A program made the position numbers and the translations under genes. A stretch of 64,000 nucleotides of DNA from Diabrotica undecimpunctata (taxonomy: Eukaryota; Arthropoda; Insecta; Coleoptera; Chrysomelidae). This document shows positions 9,554 through 21,499 of the stretch, piece by piece (position 1 is the first letter of the stretch; every line of letters begins with the position of its first letter). Location: the NCBI RefSeq assembly GCF_040954645.1, contig NC_092804.1, positions 42,623,753 to 42,687,752 on the forward strand. Reading direction: 5' to 3'. The notes beneath the pieces were generated by a model. That model did not search any database and was not told the origin of the DNA. It worked only from the letters and a program-made list of their open reading frames with translations.

Positions 9554-10250
9554 TGTCTTCCCAACGTTCTTGTCTTCGATGAAACAACCATAAATCCAAT
9601 TTATTTTCAGTATTTGATCAATTACTACATGATGAAACCTTTGTAGACGTAACTCTTGCTGTTGAAGGACAGTTGCTCAAAGCCCATAAAGTGGTATATT
9701 TACCGCTTCAGTTCACGCTTTCAAGCCCTGTTTATGAATCATCCTGATAAACATGATATTGTCGTATTCAAAGATGTCCCTTAAAATGATATGAAGTGTT
9801 TACTTGACTTCATGTATAGGAGTGAAGTTAGTATTGACCAAGGTAGACTTACAGCGTTTTTAAGAGCAGCCGAAAGTCTTAAAATAAAAGGGTTAACTAA
9901 ACTAAATGAATAAAAATGTGATAGGACAGCTTCCTCTCTCATCCAAGAAAATTTACACAATTTGCCAAATTTACAAATATTGCAACAAACGAGAAGGTTT
10001 GGAAATAGTTTAAATATGTTAAGCAATGCGTTACTACAACCTAAAAGGAAAAGAGGCAGGCCTTTGAAACTTTCTGGATGTTCCAATGGACCACATGATT
10101 CAGGACAACGAAAAGATTCCAGTGCCTGGACCATCAAATGACCAGACAGCAAAATATAGTTATCAAGATCACGAAGACTTTTATCCTTCAGAACTGCTGT
10201 CCCAAAAATTACTAATACCGACAACAGAGTTGGCAGATAATGCTCTCTAG
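9554..10250 (+). pseudogene. ttk: Retropseudogene of a tramtrack-like BTB/POZ transcription factor
   Basis: Read with frameshift corrections, the plus strand gives the N-terminus of a BTB nuclear regulator: SSQRSCLR*NNHKSNLFS, then FDQLLHDETFVDVTLAVEGQ, LLKAHK, a disrupted stretch, FQALFMNHPDKHDIVVFKDV, then CLLDFMYRSEVSIDQGRLTA and AESLKIKGLT. This follows the insect tramtrack BTB domain closely. After the BTB come an AT-hook-like KRKRGRPLK and a linker YSYQDHEDFYPSELL. It contains a stop in place of the conserved Trp, another after KDVP, at least two frameshifts and no introns, so it is a processed copy and not functional. No zinc fingers are present. No poly(A) or TSD was identified. Confidence 0.8.
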
Positions 10251-10379
10251 CACATGCCACACCTATGGCCTCAAATATAAACCAACTTCTCTTCTGTAAT
10301 ACTTTTAATATATCAATATAATATAAAAAATATATTATTTATTACAATAATAAGCCCCGTGCCCCAAACCTTACTACAA

Positions 10380-11331
10380 GAGAATCCAATTACATAGTTC
10401 TAACCTGAACATTCAGTCCCCAACAGTATTTTAAACGAATTCCAGTCACTATCTACCTTGGACTATCGAACAGCCCAGAGTCATTACAGCGTTAAGTATA
10501 TACAATAAACATGAAAGTGGTCCCATTGTTTTTAAAGTCAAACTAATTCAATGGTAAATTAAACATGCAATGACTGGATTAAAATTTATAAAGATGCAGC
10601 CAAAGGTGAATTTGGAATGCATCCAAATGACTCTCTTCAATTTAAACTACCTCTAAATTCCAGCATCTATACTGCAGAACTATTTGGTTTGTGTAAAACT
10701 GTCAAACATGTAAATATTAAGAACGACCCTTGTTGTCTAGTCCTTTCCGACTCTCTCAGCGTAGTCAAAGCTATGCAAAATGTATATCAGAAACGTCCCA
10801 TTGAGAAAATTATCAAGGCCGAACTAACGATAGCTCAAGAAAATTTCAGAAGAATCCACTTCCTGTGTATTCTATCTCATATAGGTATCGAAGGGAATGC
10901 ACAAGCAGATACTAGTGTGCGTAACGCTATCACCAATTACGCATCAGAAACAGAGTATCGTGGTGTCGCTACCGATCTAAGAGTTTATTTTAAAAATAAG
11001 GTGTTAAGTGGGGGGAATCGGAAATGGAATGATTCTAGTTATAAAATCAGAAGTGACATTTTTTCATGGAAGTCCACTGCCAGGAGAAGAAGATCTCAAA
11101 TTATTATTACACATCTACGACTTGGACACTGTAGGTATACTCACACCTATTTCTTCTCAAATAGTGAATCTCCAAAATCCGAAACATGCAACACAGTAGA
11201 CAGTATAAAGCACTTTGATAGATTGTCGTAAATATGTAAATCACAAACATTTTTACAATTTTTCAAATATGAAAGCATTACTCGATAAAAATTTTGTTCG
11301 GGATAATTTATTATTTTACTTAAATGTATAA
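10380..11331 (+). pseudogene. LINE ORF2 C-terminus with RNase H domain (I/Jockey-type)
   Basis: A 204-codon open frame (10617-11231) encodes an RNase H domain: IYTAELFGLCKTV, then LVLSDSLSVVKAMQNV with the catalytic Asp, and SHIGIEGNAQAD. Homology starts earlier (WIKIYKDAAKGEFGM around 10575-10620), where the first Asp block is altered. A frameshift near 11210 moves the end into another frame, reading LIDCRKYVNHKHFYNFSNMK and stopping near 11331. This domain degrades the RNA strand during reverse transcription in LINE clades that carry it. It is a 5'-truncated, inactive copy. Related pieces occur at 20160-21090 and 24880-25075. Confidence 0.8.
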
Positions 11332-11334
11332 ACT

Positions 11335-11500
11335 TGTTACACAAAATTGTACTTAAATTTGATTAACATTAATTTAAAATTTAAATTAAGTAAATAATTT
11401 TTACAAATATTTAATTGTTTACAAATTGTAATTAATTGTTACAATGATTGATTGTTACAAATGTTTAATTAAATATTGTTACAAATGTTGCAGGAACATC
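11335..11500 (+). repeat. Low-complexity tail built on ttgttacaaatgttt
   Basis: Just after the LINE stop the DNA repeats imperfect units such as ttgtttacaaattgtaattaa and ttgttacaaatgtttaatta several times. A degenerate 3' tandem tail is a common end for such LINEs; it could also be unrelated local expansion. Confidence 0.5.
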
Positions 11501-12387
11501 ACTAAAAAAATTGGAGTGGATACGACTTTGTCTTTTCTAAATAAAAAAACAAACAAGTTAATTACCAGTAAATGACAGGTTTTTTAGTTTACTGGTTTAT
11601 AGGTTTTGATTTTTTGCTTTATTCTGAAGAATATTAATATTCATTGTTAATAATATTTAATATGAAAATTAATAGAAACATTTACAATTTAGCAAAATAC
11701 TTACAAAATCATCATGTTAAAATTTTAATAATTTTCTAGAAAAAATACCAGCATTATACTAAATTTTTTCAAAATTATCCCATTTTTTTGTTACTCGTAT
11801 ATCCAAGTTGGATTACGATAAATAGAAAATTTATTTTTTCGTTCTGTTTTAGTGATTGCCGAATGGAGAAAATTTATTGAATTGTTATTTTCCACTCGCT
11901 TTGCAAATTGTATGCAATTATTTAGCGAGTTAATATATTTTGCAAATTGTACAAACTGTCGATTTATTTCGGTGAAATAATTGATTTGACAGCAAAACAG
12001 TGTAAAGATTTATTTAATTATAAATTTTCTAATAATTTGAAACTGTAGTATTCAGTGTTTTTGTCTTTATTTATTAATAAGTGCTCATATTTACTTGGTA
12101 TTACTATAAATAGTCTTTATTTTTGACTTTTCCCGTTGTAATTATAATTTCTCGTATTACGGGATTAGCTAAATTACTTATTTCTTTTTTGTACCTATAG
12201 TAGGTACGTCTCTTTATAGGTTTATAGAGTAATTTTTATTTTAATATTTGTTTCCTATTTCCGTTTCTTTGATTTCAAAACACGAAATTAAAAAAAAAAA
12301 GGAAAAAACAACTGGAATGAGGTGGCTGGAACATAGGAATATTTCTACAATCAAGATATACGGCATTAGATATAATGCATATCAGAA
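11501..12387. other. AT-rich interval without genes
   Basis: No recognisable coding sequence. A short poly(A)-like run at 12290-12300 has no identifiable partner. Confidence 0.5.
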
Positions 12388-12410
12388 ATGCCACAAGAAA
12401 ATAGTTTCAG
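12388..12410 (+). repeat. Dispersed motif atgccacaagaaaatag, copy 1
   Basis: A ~23-bp motif (ATGCCACAAGAAAATAGTTT then CAG) recurring at 22977-23000 (+), 35313-35336 (-) and 62731-62754 (-). At 35.3 kb it abuts the inverted repeat of a PLE, so it may mark that element's terminus. Confidence 0.6.
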
Positions 12411-12529
12411 ACTAATATTAAGTTTTAGGTGGCTAGATGATATAGAAAATAATCTCGGGATTTATATGATAAGATATTGACACCGAGCTTGTACGAGAAT
12501 ATCAAGGCAGAGACGATTGCAAGATGTTC

Positions 12530-12900
12530 AGAAGACCCGAATAGCCCGTAAAATTCTTATAACGAACCGTAGTCTGCTATGAGAATTTGACGGGATATCC
12601 GCATATCGTAGTGGCAATACGGTCCGCGTATCTTGTGGATAATATTCCTATACCTCTTTTGACCTTACCTTACCGGATGGTAATTTTCTCGAGGCTATCA
12701 CTTCGAAAAACATGCCCAACGTTACTTGCGTTCTTAGTTTTTTCTTGGTGTTTACTTGTCTTAATATGGACTCCAATATTCTTCGAGAAATTAGACAACA
12801 GAAAATCTCTAGAAGCATTTTATATTTCCTCTTAAGAGGCCAGCATTTAGTACCATATAGAAAAGCTGCAAATAAAAGGTCGCGGCTAAGTCTAATAGTG
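12530..12900 (-). pseudogene. LINE ORF2 thumb/C-terminal fragment
   Basis: On the minus strand, with frameshifts, one reads FLYGTKCWPLKRKY (the LLYG-E-W-TL block after the RT), RQVNTKKKLRTQV and GHVFRSDSLEK, the last resembling the YLGHVFRN block of the GAA-tail LINEs. Then comes a run similar to GK-GKRGIG. Several stops interrupt it and no 3' tail or TSD was found. Confidence 0.5.
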
Positions 12901-13559
12901 GATGTAGAAATAAGTGTTTATTTTATAATATTTATACGGCCGTAATGTCTTGGGCAAGAGATGTTATTATTTCATTCGTTTTTAATTTAAACCATGTGGT
13001 TTTCAATTTTATTGTTTGTTTAAATAAAATAAAAGAGATTTCACCTTACTAACAATTCTTTGTAGCTTAAACAATGGAACAAACGGAATTAACTAGACAA
13101 CGGCACTTAACTGTGACCGCGACGATTAGAAAGATTCTTCTCATGATTGTATAAATTTTTTTATTAATGGTCAACTAAAAATGGATAGTTTATTATCCTT
13201 TTCCAAATTATACCGTTTGCAGGTCACCGGTCTTTAATAAAAACCATGAAAAATTTGCCCAAGAAACAACGACGACGAAGAAGATCGAAAAGCCGAATAC
13301 AGCACGAGGTTTTCAAGATAAAGAAGCCGTATAGCAACAGGAACGGACTTAAAAAATTAATAATAAGAGAACAGGAGAAGACGAATTACTCACATACTCC
13401 TATGTTCCGTTATATCCTGGAGCTAAATAAATATTAACTAAAACTGTGGAACGCTTCACGATTTTGCACATTCTATCTCTATCTATCTCTCTCTGTATAG
13501 TTCCAATTTTAGTAAATATAGGTACCGCCGAAGTGTGTGCAAATGAAAAACTTGGAACA

Positions 13560-14080
13560 TTAAAAGAAATAGAAGGCAATACTGATATAAACAACCTATG
13601 AAACAACAACTATAAGGATCTACTATTTGGTGGAGCTAAAGAAGAAGATGAAACAAGTAAAAAAGCTCATTAAGAAACAGATATCGTGGTGGTCCGAAAA
13701 AATAAAAAGGCAAGTAAAAGTGAAGAAAAAAGCATGGAAATAATATCTGAAAGATAAATCAAACGAGAATTATAATAACTATACAAATGAATGAAAACAG
13801 GTAAAAATATTAGTAACAGCTGTAAAGAGCGATAATTGGGAAAAATCATGAGATAAAATGGAAGAAGATAGCAAAAGTAACCAAAAACTATTCTACAGAA
13901 CTCTGAAAACAATAAAAATACAAAAAACATGAAATATACAACATTAAAGATAAAAATGTAGAATTAATAATAAAAATAAAACAAATACTAAGAAGATAAA
14001 AACAACACTTAGAAGAACTATTAGTGTATATAAACCAAAACGACATTAATGAAGAACAAAATAATATATTGTAAAAAATT
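13560..14080 (+). pseudogene. LINE ORF2 endonuclease-RT linker fragment
   Basis: The A-rich plus strand translates, with a few stops, to WWSEKIKRQVKVKKKAWK, SNENYNNYTNE, DNWEKS*DKMEEDSKSNQ and KLFYRTLKTIK. This basic, coiled linker lies between the apurinic-like endonuclease and the RT in RTE/Jockey-like insect LINEs. Neither catalytic domain is present. Confidence 0.65.
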
Positions 14081-14729
14081 CATTTGTTTGAAACATACAG
14101 TAAATACCTATTTGTTGTATATTCACGGACAAAATGGCTTAATAAATTATAAACAAAGTTTTTTCCAAACATATGCTATACTTTAGGTGATTTCTTTTGA
14201 GGTTTAATATTATAAGAGAATTTTGTTTTTTCTTTTAACATGTATGTAAGTAGTTTTTTTTCTAATAATTTTATATTCTATAATGCAAGACTATTATTAT
14301 AAAATCAAATATAAAAATTTCAAAGTTAAAAAACTATGTTTGGTTAAAAAGTTAAGTTTAAGTTAAAAAGTTATGTTTTCAGCGTCTATTTTTTTCATTT
14401 TTCTGCTATATGAGCTCAGATGATCCAAAGTTATAAAGTTTAAAGTATTTTATAGTGGATTCAACGCAGAATTTGTATTATTTTGTTGGCAAAAGTTGTT
14501 TTAAAACGATAAATTATTTTCAGGATTTTCAGGCCGTATTCGGAAATAATATATGCCGACTCTTTCAAAGATAGTATAATATAGAATATCTAAATGTGCA
14601 ATAGCACATTTTACACCAAAACTTATAAAAAATATATAAAAAATAAGAAGAAGAAGAACAATGTGGATTCAAAGCAAAGGATGAGTTTATGTGGATCATA
14701 ACGCGTGGAAAATAAAAAAAAGCCTTCAC

Positions 14730-14827
14730 CTACCATTTATAGACCTACAGAAGTATAACAGTATAACAATATACTGGCCGTAAACAGTGGAAAGAAAAAA
14801 TATAAATAATTAAAGCTATTAAAAATG
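14730..14827 (+). pseudogene. LINE RT domain A scrap before a (TA)n tract
   Basis: About 30 codons read [16 protein letters not shown], a damaged version of the FIDLQKAYDSVP RT motif carrying the first catalytic Asp, then an ERKNINN stretch. It runs into the (TA)n microsatellite. The catalytic YDS has become a frame-damaged YNS. Confidence 0.5.
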
Positions 14828-14952
<125 letters not shown>

Positions 14953-15129
14953 TCGCATTGCTTCTGTAGTGATCCTTTCCCAAGTTAACATGCTCCTTTA
15001 CTAACTTAGCTGCACCGTACTGAAGACGACCAATAGTCAGAAATACGTATATACGGTTACCTTCTATCTTATACACATATTTTATTTACACAAAACAATC
15101 GATATGTGAATGAGGAAAGAAACTACTAA

Positions 15130-15520
15130 TCTAATTTAGGATGGCGGGAATGAAGTAAAAGGATGTGACAGGGGTGACAACTAGAGATAGACAGGAAATC
15201 AAGAAGAGAATATCATTAACGTGAAGAGCAGTAAGCAGATTACATAGTATATGGTGACAAAAATATAAGTAAAGGAATACGGTAAACAAGGATTAAACAC
15301 AGTGGAAGTGTATGTATGGAAGTGGATGTATGAAAAAATCATGCAGAATGTTCAAACGAGATAAAGTTAAAATAGACATATAAAAGAAATGTCCGAGTTC
15401 TAGTGGTTCAGTTATAGGGACGTAGCAAAACCAGAACTAAATGGTATGGACATGTAGTCAACACGAAGCAGAAGTGACTTCCGAGAATATGGTGGAATTA
15501 GAATTTTTAAATCCGCTGTT
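15130..15520 (+). pseudogene. LINE ORF2 C-terminal fragment
   Basis: The plus strand reads RQEIKKRISLT*RAVSRLHS, then, after gaps and stops, YGSGC, RDKVKID and NGMDM; a shifted frame gives WYGHVVN. These follow the order of the RT thumb (EIKRRI.LA..A), the YG.E.W block and the WYGHV.R block of RTE-like LINEs. Multiple stops; non-functional. Confidence 0.45.
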
Positions 15521-17134
15521 GTGACGCTATGAACTATAGACTAAACTTAATGAAGAAATTATTTAGACCATGGCCTACAAACAAGGAAAATGTCTCTTCT
15601 TTTGGTTTCATACAATATGCAGCGTGTAGACGATCATGGTAGTTGTTGAGTGCACAGTGATTATTGTGCCCCACCAGTTTCTTATGTTTCTGAACAAGGA
15701 ATGTTGCTTGCGAGCCGGTTTTCTTCGATCTTCAGTTTTTAAGATAATATTTAATGACATATTAAAAAAATTTAAGAAAGCCTGTATTACCTAAACCATT
15801 GATTTTTTAAAGTAGTCTACTCTACAGATACATATACAGATAAATATATCGGTATATACAATATTGACACTGTAAATTTTTCTTTTTGTTATTTGATTTA
15901 AATACTTTCTATGTCAGATAACTTTATCCATAGAGCCTGCAGTTTTGATTGAACTGTGAACATAAATTAGTCTTTTATGTAGTCATATACTTTGATTTTT
16001 TTTGTTTTTACAGTTATTTTGTATTTAATTTCAATTATTCTCAGTATATGTAGCAGCTATTTAATGTTATTTTCATATTCTTCTGTATTATTTATTCATG
16101 AGCATGGTAAACTCTTCACATAAATATTTTAGTTGTATTTTGGTAAATTTCTGTTTTATAGTTAATGAATTATGTTTTCAACTTCAATTTGATTTATATC
16201 ATCCATGTTAAATCCATTAAGTATGAGTCGACGCCGACGGTTCTACAAGTATTGTAGTCGATTTTTCAATTAAATGGCGAGGAGCAAAAAGAAAATTCCA
16301 AACAATAAAAATTTAGAGAATAGTTTCAAATAGTAGAACACAGAATTTAAAAAAATTTAAAATAAAAGTGAAAATAAAAAAAAAAGTTTTTAATGGATCA
16401 TTTTGTTACGACTAAAACAATCTTTAATTTTAGTAGGCAGCTCTAACTCCATCATTTTGATAAAAAACTGTATGGGGATAAAAGTAAGTATATATAAACA
16501 ATAAAGAAACAAAACACGCAGTATGAAATTTGCCTATGACATATCAAATACGGTTCCTAAAGAATTTATCTTTACGTTGTACCTCGTTGGAGTGTCTGAA
16601 TTAAGTATCACCTAGCGAAACAGTCAAAAATACTGCTTTTTATATACATACTAATGGACCTATGGTCTAAACGATATAACGCACTTTAGCAAGTAAGCGT
16701 ATATGATATTCCTATGATTTCAACTACTTTAAATTTATTAACGAACAGTTGTTCACATTGTAAAGATCTCGTAAAGATATAAACGAAAAGTGCGCTTAAA
16801 CAGTAACATACTATTTAAAGAAAATGTCAAATAATGGAGTCATATAAAATAAAAAACCTTTGCAGCAGTAAGATAATATAGTAAATTTAAGTACCTTTAA
16901 CAACTAGATCCAGACATAAAACTAAGAATCGCAATGACTAAAACCACTTTTCAGAAAATTAAGACATTTCTTTACAATAGCCATTTCAGTTTAGAATTAA
17001 GACAAAGAATGAATAAGTGTTATGTTTAAAGATACCTTGTACGACTTGCAAAAACTACGAAGAAGTACTAAGGAGATAATGGCGATTGCCAACGTCGGGT
17101 AATTCTAATCTGACACGTGAATAAGAAGAAATGT
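15521..17134. other. AT-rich interval without genes
   Basis: Six-frame reading shows only short frames and no protein motif, TSD or tandem repeat. Confidence 0.5.
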
Positions 17135-17145
17135 CTTAAGCATAA
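17135..17145 (+). repeat. TSD of the GAT-tail LINE, left copy (cttaagcataa)
   Basis: 11-bp direct repeat of 18117-18127, lying against the (GAT)n tail. Confidence 0.75.
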
Positions 17146-18116
17146 TCATCATCATCATCATTGGTGCTACAGCCCTATAAAAGAGCCTCGACCTTCCCAA
17201 GTCTATTACGCCAGTCAGTTCTATCCATCGCCAACTGTTGCCAGTTTGCTGCGCCTATTTGTCTACCATCCTCATCTACACCATCCCTCCATCTGAGTTT
17301 TGGCATACCCCTACTTCTACTTCCCACAGGTTGCGACATAAGGATTCTTCTAGGAGGGTTGTTCTGCTGTGATCTTGCCAGATGTCCTGCCCATCTTAGT
17401 CTTCCTATTTTTATAAAGGATACTACGTCTTTACCACCAAATATATGTTTATATCTGTGATATATCTCCTTCTCCAAACACCATTTTCACAGATGCCACC
17501 GAATATTCTTCTCAGGATCCTTCGTTCAAATATAAGCAGGAGATTTTCATTTGGCTTGGAAATGGTCCATGTCTCCGACCGATATGTCAACACTGGTTGT
17601 ATAAGGGTTTTGTATATGGTTATTTTCGTTTTTTGGCTTAAGTTTCTGCTTCTCATATGTCTAAGTCCAAAATAACATTTGTTTGCTAGGATTATTCTTC
17701 GCTTGATTTCTTCCGTCATGACGTTCTCCTTGGTGATCTGGGAGCCTAAGTATGTGAATTTGTCCACCACTTTAAAGGTAGAATTATCAACCGTGAATTG
17801 GTGGCCGATGTTTCTGGCTCTATTGTTGGGTGTTAATGCCATTATTTTAGTTTTATCTTCATTTACTTGTAGGCCCATATTTTTTGAGGCGTTTGACAAG
17901 GTGGTATACATTTCTTCTAGCTTGCGTGTTGTGCGGGCAACTAGGTCGACATCATCCGCATATGCCAAAATTTGGGGTGATTTGTTAAAAATGTTTCCTC
18001 TGTTTTCTATTTGGGCATCCATGACCGCCTTTTCCAGAGTTATGTTGAAAAGGAGACACGCCAGCGCATCCACCTGTCGCAGCCCAACATGCGTTTCAAA
18101 TGCCAATAGTTTATGC
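17146..18116 (-). mobile_element. 5'-truncated LINE (GAT-tail family) with 11-bp TSD
   Basis: Bounded by cttaagcataa at 17135-17145 and 18117-18127. Minus-strand coding begins inside the RT: GLRQVDALACLLFN (the Gly of RQGD is now Val), then LAYADDVDLVAR with an intact YADD catalytic pair, KFTYLGSQI, ILPVLTY-type block YRSETWTI, and RRILRRIFGG. A one-base frameshift near 17460 leads into a second open frame with RLRWAGHLARS, KLRWRDGVDED and NWQQLAMDR, ending in a (GAT)n tail at 17146-17162. The frames are otherwise open (238 and 100 codons), so the insertion is fairly young. Confidence 0.88.
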
Positions 18117-18127
18117 CTTAAGCATAA
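18117..18127 (+). repeat. TSD of the GAT-tail LINE, right copy (cttaagcataa)
   Basis: Partner of 17135-17145. It lies in a near-perfect hairpin, aatagtttatgc-cttaa-gcataaactatt (18103-18131 region), so the 5' junction coincides with an inverted repeat. Confidence 0.7.
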
Positions 18128-18429
18128 ACTATTCTGCAAATAGTTTTATTAAAATATAAAAATCAGAAAATATTATGTCACTCAGATTAAACCCAATTTC
18201 GACAAATCTCTTGAAGTGATCAGAAATAATAATTTATGGAAGGTTGTGCTCGAATCAAAAATGGATATATCTATAATTTACGTTTTACATTTAAATATTT
18301 AATTTTATTCACATTTTAGAAAATACTTTTTTGTTTTTAAATTGTCTATTTGTAAATTAGTATTTTGCAATGAAATAGGCATATAAGTTGCCGTCACAAA
18401 GAATAAGTTTGGAATAACAATCAGTTATC

Positions 18430-18431
<2 letters not shown>

Positions 18432-18470
<39 letters not shown>
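18432..18470. repeat. (TA)n microsatellite, ~39 bp
   Basis: Pure TA dinucleotide run. Confidence 0.95.
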
Positions 18471-18472
<2 letters not shown>

Positions 18473-18529
18473 AAAATAATAGTATTAAGAGGGTTACTCG
18501 AAATGTTAAATTGGTCAGTCTGAGATGGC

Positions 18530-19170
18530 TCACTGACCAGGTCAGGTCATGACCTTTTCGTTTTTCTCTGGATAGTCTCTATAAGTTTTTTCCACTCATC
18601 GTTGTTAATTTCTCCGTTTTAGTCCGATTTAGTCCGATTTAGTCGTATTATCCAGTTATTGTTCTTTTTCAACTATCGCTTGATCTCCATCTCCCTACTT
18701 TTTACAGGGCGATATTCGGGTGCTTATATTACTATGTTATTTTGGTCTTTACTTGACGTGTAATGTATTTTAACTTTTTCCTTTCGATTGTAGCATATAT
18801 AATGACTTTTTTGTTCTTTTTTTATAGCCCTGTATTGGTTATTCTAATGTTTCATTATATCTTCTGGATCTCTCTTACATTTATTTACGAAAATTTGTAG
18901 CATTCTTGTAATTTTCTCTTGTTTTAAAGTTTCTGATCCTTAAAGTAACACGTATATTGTGCCTTTCTTATTTTCGTCTGTCTGTCCTTCTTGCACGCCT
19001 TTTTTCCATAATTGATCCACTTGAAATATTTAATAAAATAATAGTAAAATATTTCAATTTGCCCACTTTTTCAATTTCCTTTCCATTTATCTTTATTTTA
19101 TTATTTTGTTGTTTATTGCTTTTTTAGGATTTATGGCAAAATCTACTCTTGTCATAGAGTATATTTAAAA
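18530..19170 (-). pseudogene. Heavily decayed LINE RT-thumb/C-terminal remnant
   Basis: The minus strand has a recognisable KIKINGKEIEKVGKLKYF stretch (19060-19110), the antiparallel block that precedes YLG in LINE RTs. Downstream there are only fragments such as EKITRMLQIF and HYTSSKDQN amid stops. The assignment beyond the first block is weak. Confidence 0.35.
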
Positions 19171-19229
19171 TGCTAGTCAAAGAAAAGCTTTGAATAATAA
19201 GGATTTTTTTCTTAATGCTGAAAAATAGG

Positions 19230-19800
19230 ATGGTTATTATCCATCAATAAGGAGAGATATTATGGTTAAGATAACAATTTGAGAATCTCCGTTTAACATT
19301 TAATGGATTTTTATTACTAACACCACCGTTCCATATTACGTACGAAATATGGCTGGGAACTGGAGCCGGTTCTGAGCACGAAAAGACGCGGCGATACATG
19401 GGGCCGTAATCGAGGCGCGCCTCCAAGTCATGTTATACAACACAACACAACATAACGGTAACGGGGCTCGTAACTGTAATTTCACCGACAATCGACAAGG
19501 TGCTGGTAACCTAGTGGACGATGATGCCGTCGCTGCTGCTGCTGATGGGTGGTGATGGTGAGTCGAAGTACCGCTATTCCCGCAATATTCATTTCACATT
19601 TCACGTATATGTACGCACAAAGCCTTATTGGGAATGCACGATGCGATTGTTTTGGTTTGAGAACTCTTCCAGTGACTGCGTTATGATGAAGACAGAACTC
19701 GGATATAAGCCGGTCACTCTTCGCCGCGTTGAAAATATATTCACTGGTAGATACAGTAATGGAACAATATTTCTTAACACAATTACTTGAAAATAAATGG
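19230..19800. other. GC-richer unique-looking stretch, function unknown
   Basis: From about 19320 to 19740 the sequence is clearly richer in G+C than its surroundings, has several CpG (for example ggcgcgcc at 19413) and a Ctg-rich cluster. Plus-strand frame 19521-19790 encodes 89 residues beginning MMPSLLLLMGGDGESKY; minus-strand frame 19244-19426 encodes 60. Neither resembles a family I know. It may be a host promoter or 5' exon region, or an unrecognised repeat. Confidence 0.35.
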
Positions 19801-20159
19801 GAATTCTTACATTAAACTTGTATTTGAATTCATATCACATACCTAGAAACATGTTGTGATCAATTATTAGTATATTTTAATATTATTTCGAGGCTGTTAT
19901 TTCGATTTTTAAGAATAATAATTAAGTAAATATATTTGTGGGTAAGATACAAATTTGACTGTAAATGAAAATGACGAATATATAAAGAATGTCAAATGAA
20001 ATGAAGGGCATGAGGTGGAAAACTGATAGAGCATTATTAAAGATACTGGGTACTACAAACTGAAAAATGATTAATAAACAAGAACGAATGAAGGCAGACT
20101 ATTAGAGAGGCAATGGAAATATTAAGACAATAATACCTTCTAAGGTGGACTTACAGTTG

Positions 20160-21090
20160 TTCGGACGCCACAAATAAACTATTGCGGTTTCCATTCTAAG
20201 AAAAGGTTATATTAGGCACACTCTTATGGCATTACAAATTCAGATACCAAATGCCTATTTCAAAACCCGATAAGAACTCCTCCTTCTTAGAGAATAATCA
20301 TTCCACAATCCGACATATCCTTAAATATTTTTAGAAAACATGATACTCCCTACTTTTTAATAAAAAATTCCTTTACCAACAACAAATTTTCTAACTTCGA
20401 ACACATATACACATACACTTTTAAAACGACTTCTGGAGTTGAGCCAGTTGTCGTTACTCCAAACAATACACTTGAATATAAACTACTATCCTTAACCAGC
20501 ATACATACTGGCGAGTTACATGCCATTTATCAGGCTCTCACTTATATTAATTATTAATTCCAGTAATATATCCAATGCTCCTATAATTTCCGATTCCTTT
20601 AGATCCATCAAAACCGTTAACCAACTTTACACAATACATCCAATTGCTCTCCTAATTAAAAAAGGACTAACCGCCATACAATACAGCAACCATACTATAC
20701 AATTTACATGGATTCCTACACATATTGGCCTTCAAGGAAATGAAGCAATGAATCGCATAGCCCAACATGCAAGAACCAGTAAAATCACTCGTAAAGTGCG
20801 TGAAGAAATGTAGTGCTACATGATTTAAAATCATTTAATAAAGTGCAGGTTGAAAATTTGTAACAAAACCAATGGGACAATTCAACTTGTCACTTGGACA
20901 AGTCCACTGTAAAACCGTGGAAATCAATCAAATTCCCAAGCTCATCAAGTTTTTGTTACTCGACTTCGTACATACTCGACCTACTCATGGGCATATAATT
21001 GTTTACATTAGTTCCTCTTTATGTGCCAACTGTAATGTTCTACGCAGTGTTAGGCATGTCCTTATAGAGTGTCCAAGATACCAGTTGTAG
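20160..21090 (+). pseudogene. LINE ORF2 C-terminus with RNase H domain
   Basis: With frameshifts, the plus strand reads EYKLLSLTSIHTGELHAIYQ (20480-20540), IISDSFRSIKTVNQLYTIHP with the RNase H Asp, and FTWIPTHIGLQGNEAMNRIA, the W-x-P-x-H-x-G-x-x-GNE signature. After a break come HTRPTHGHI and CANCNVLRSVRHVLIECP, the gag-like Cys-His end of such ORF2 proteins, reaching a stop near 21090. It is a 5'-truncated, frameshifted relative of 10380-11331 but clearly a different subfamily. Confidence 0.75.
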
Positions 21091-21499
21091 AGACGGCCGA
21101 AAGTAATTAAAATGATTATACATATAATCATAGTATAAAATAGTTTGGCAATGGTTGCAATATCTTCTTTACTACTATCTTCAAATTCTTTAAGTCCCTT
21201 GATACTTTTGTGCATCGGTACTGTGTACCGGATATTTTTGTTCAGCTTAAAATCTCTATAGATATTCCTATTATTTAAGTGACCTATCTTTAGCTATTTT
21301 GTTATATGGATCGTAGTTACTTAAAACTTGTTTTCTGGCATTCATTCTATTATCCACATAGTTCTAACCACCAACTAAATTTTGCTAATTTGGGACGTTA
21401 CAGAAATGAAAATATCTAATTACGTCTTAGGATACAGCAAACCAGATGTAAACAAAGACATAAGCACCAACAAGAGGTATTTTTAAAATATATCTCGTA

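Noticed and set aside
9430..9600. Minus-strand DTTGAGDA, resembling the PfkB sugar-kinase active-site loop
   Set aside because: The surrounding minus frame is broken and lacks other kinase blocks, while the plus strand of the right-hand part reads continuously into a BTB domain.
17161..18143. Plus-strand frames of up to 154 codons opposite the LINE
   Set aside because: They are antisense shadows of the minus-strand RT, which has YADD and other motifs in order.
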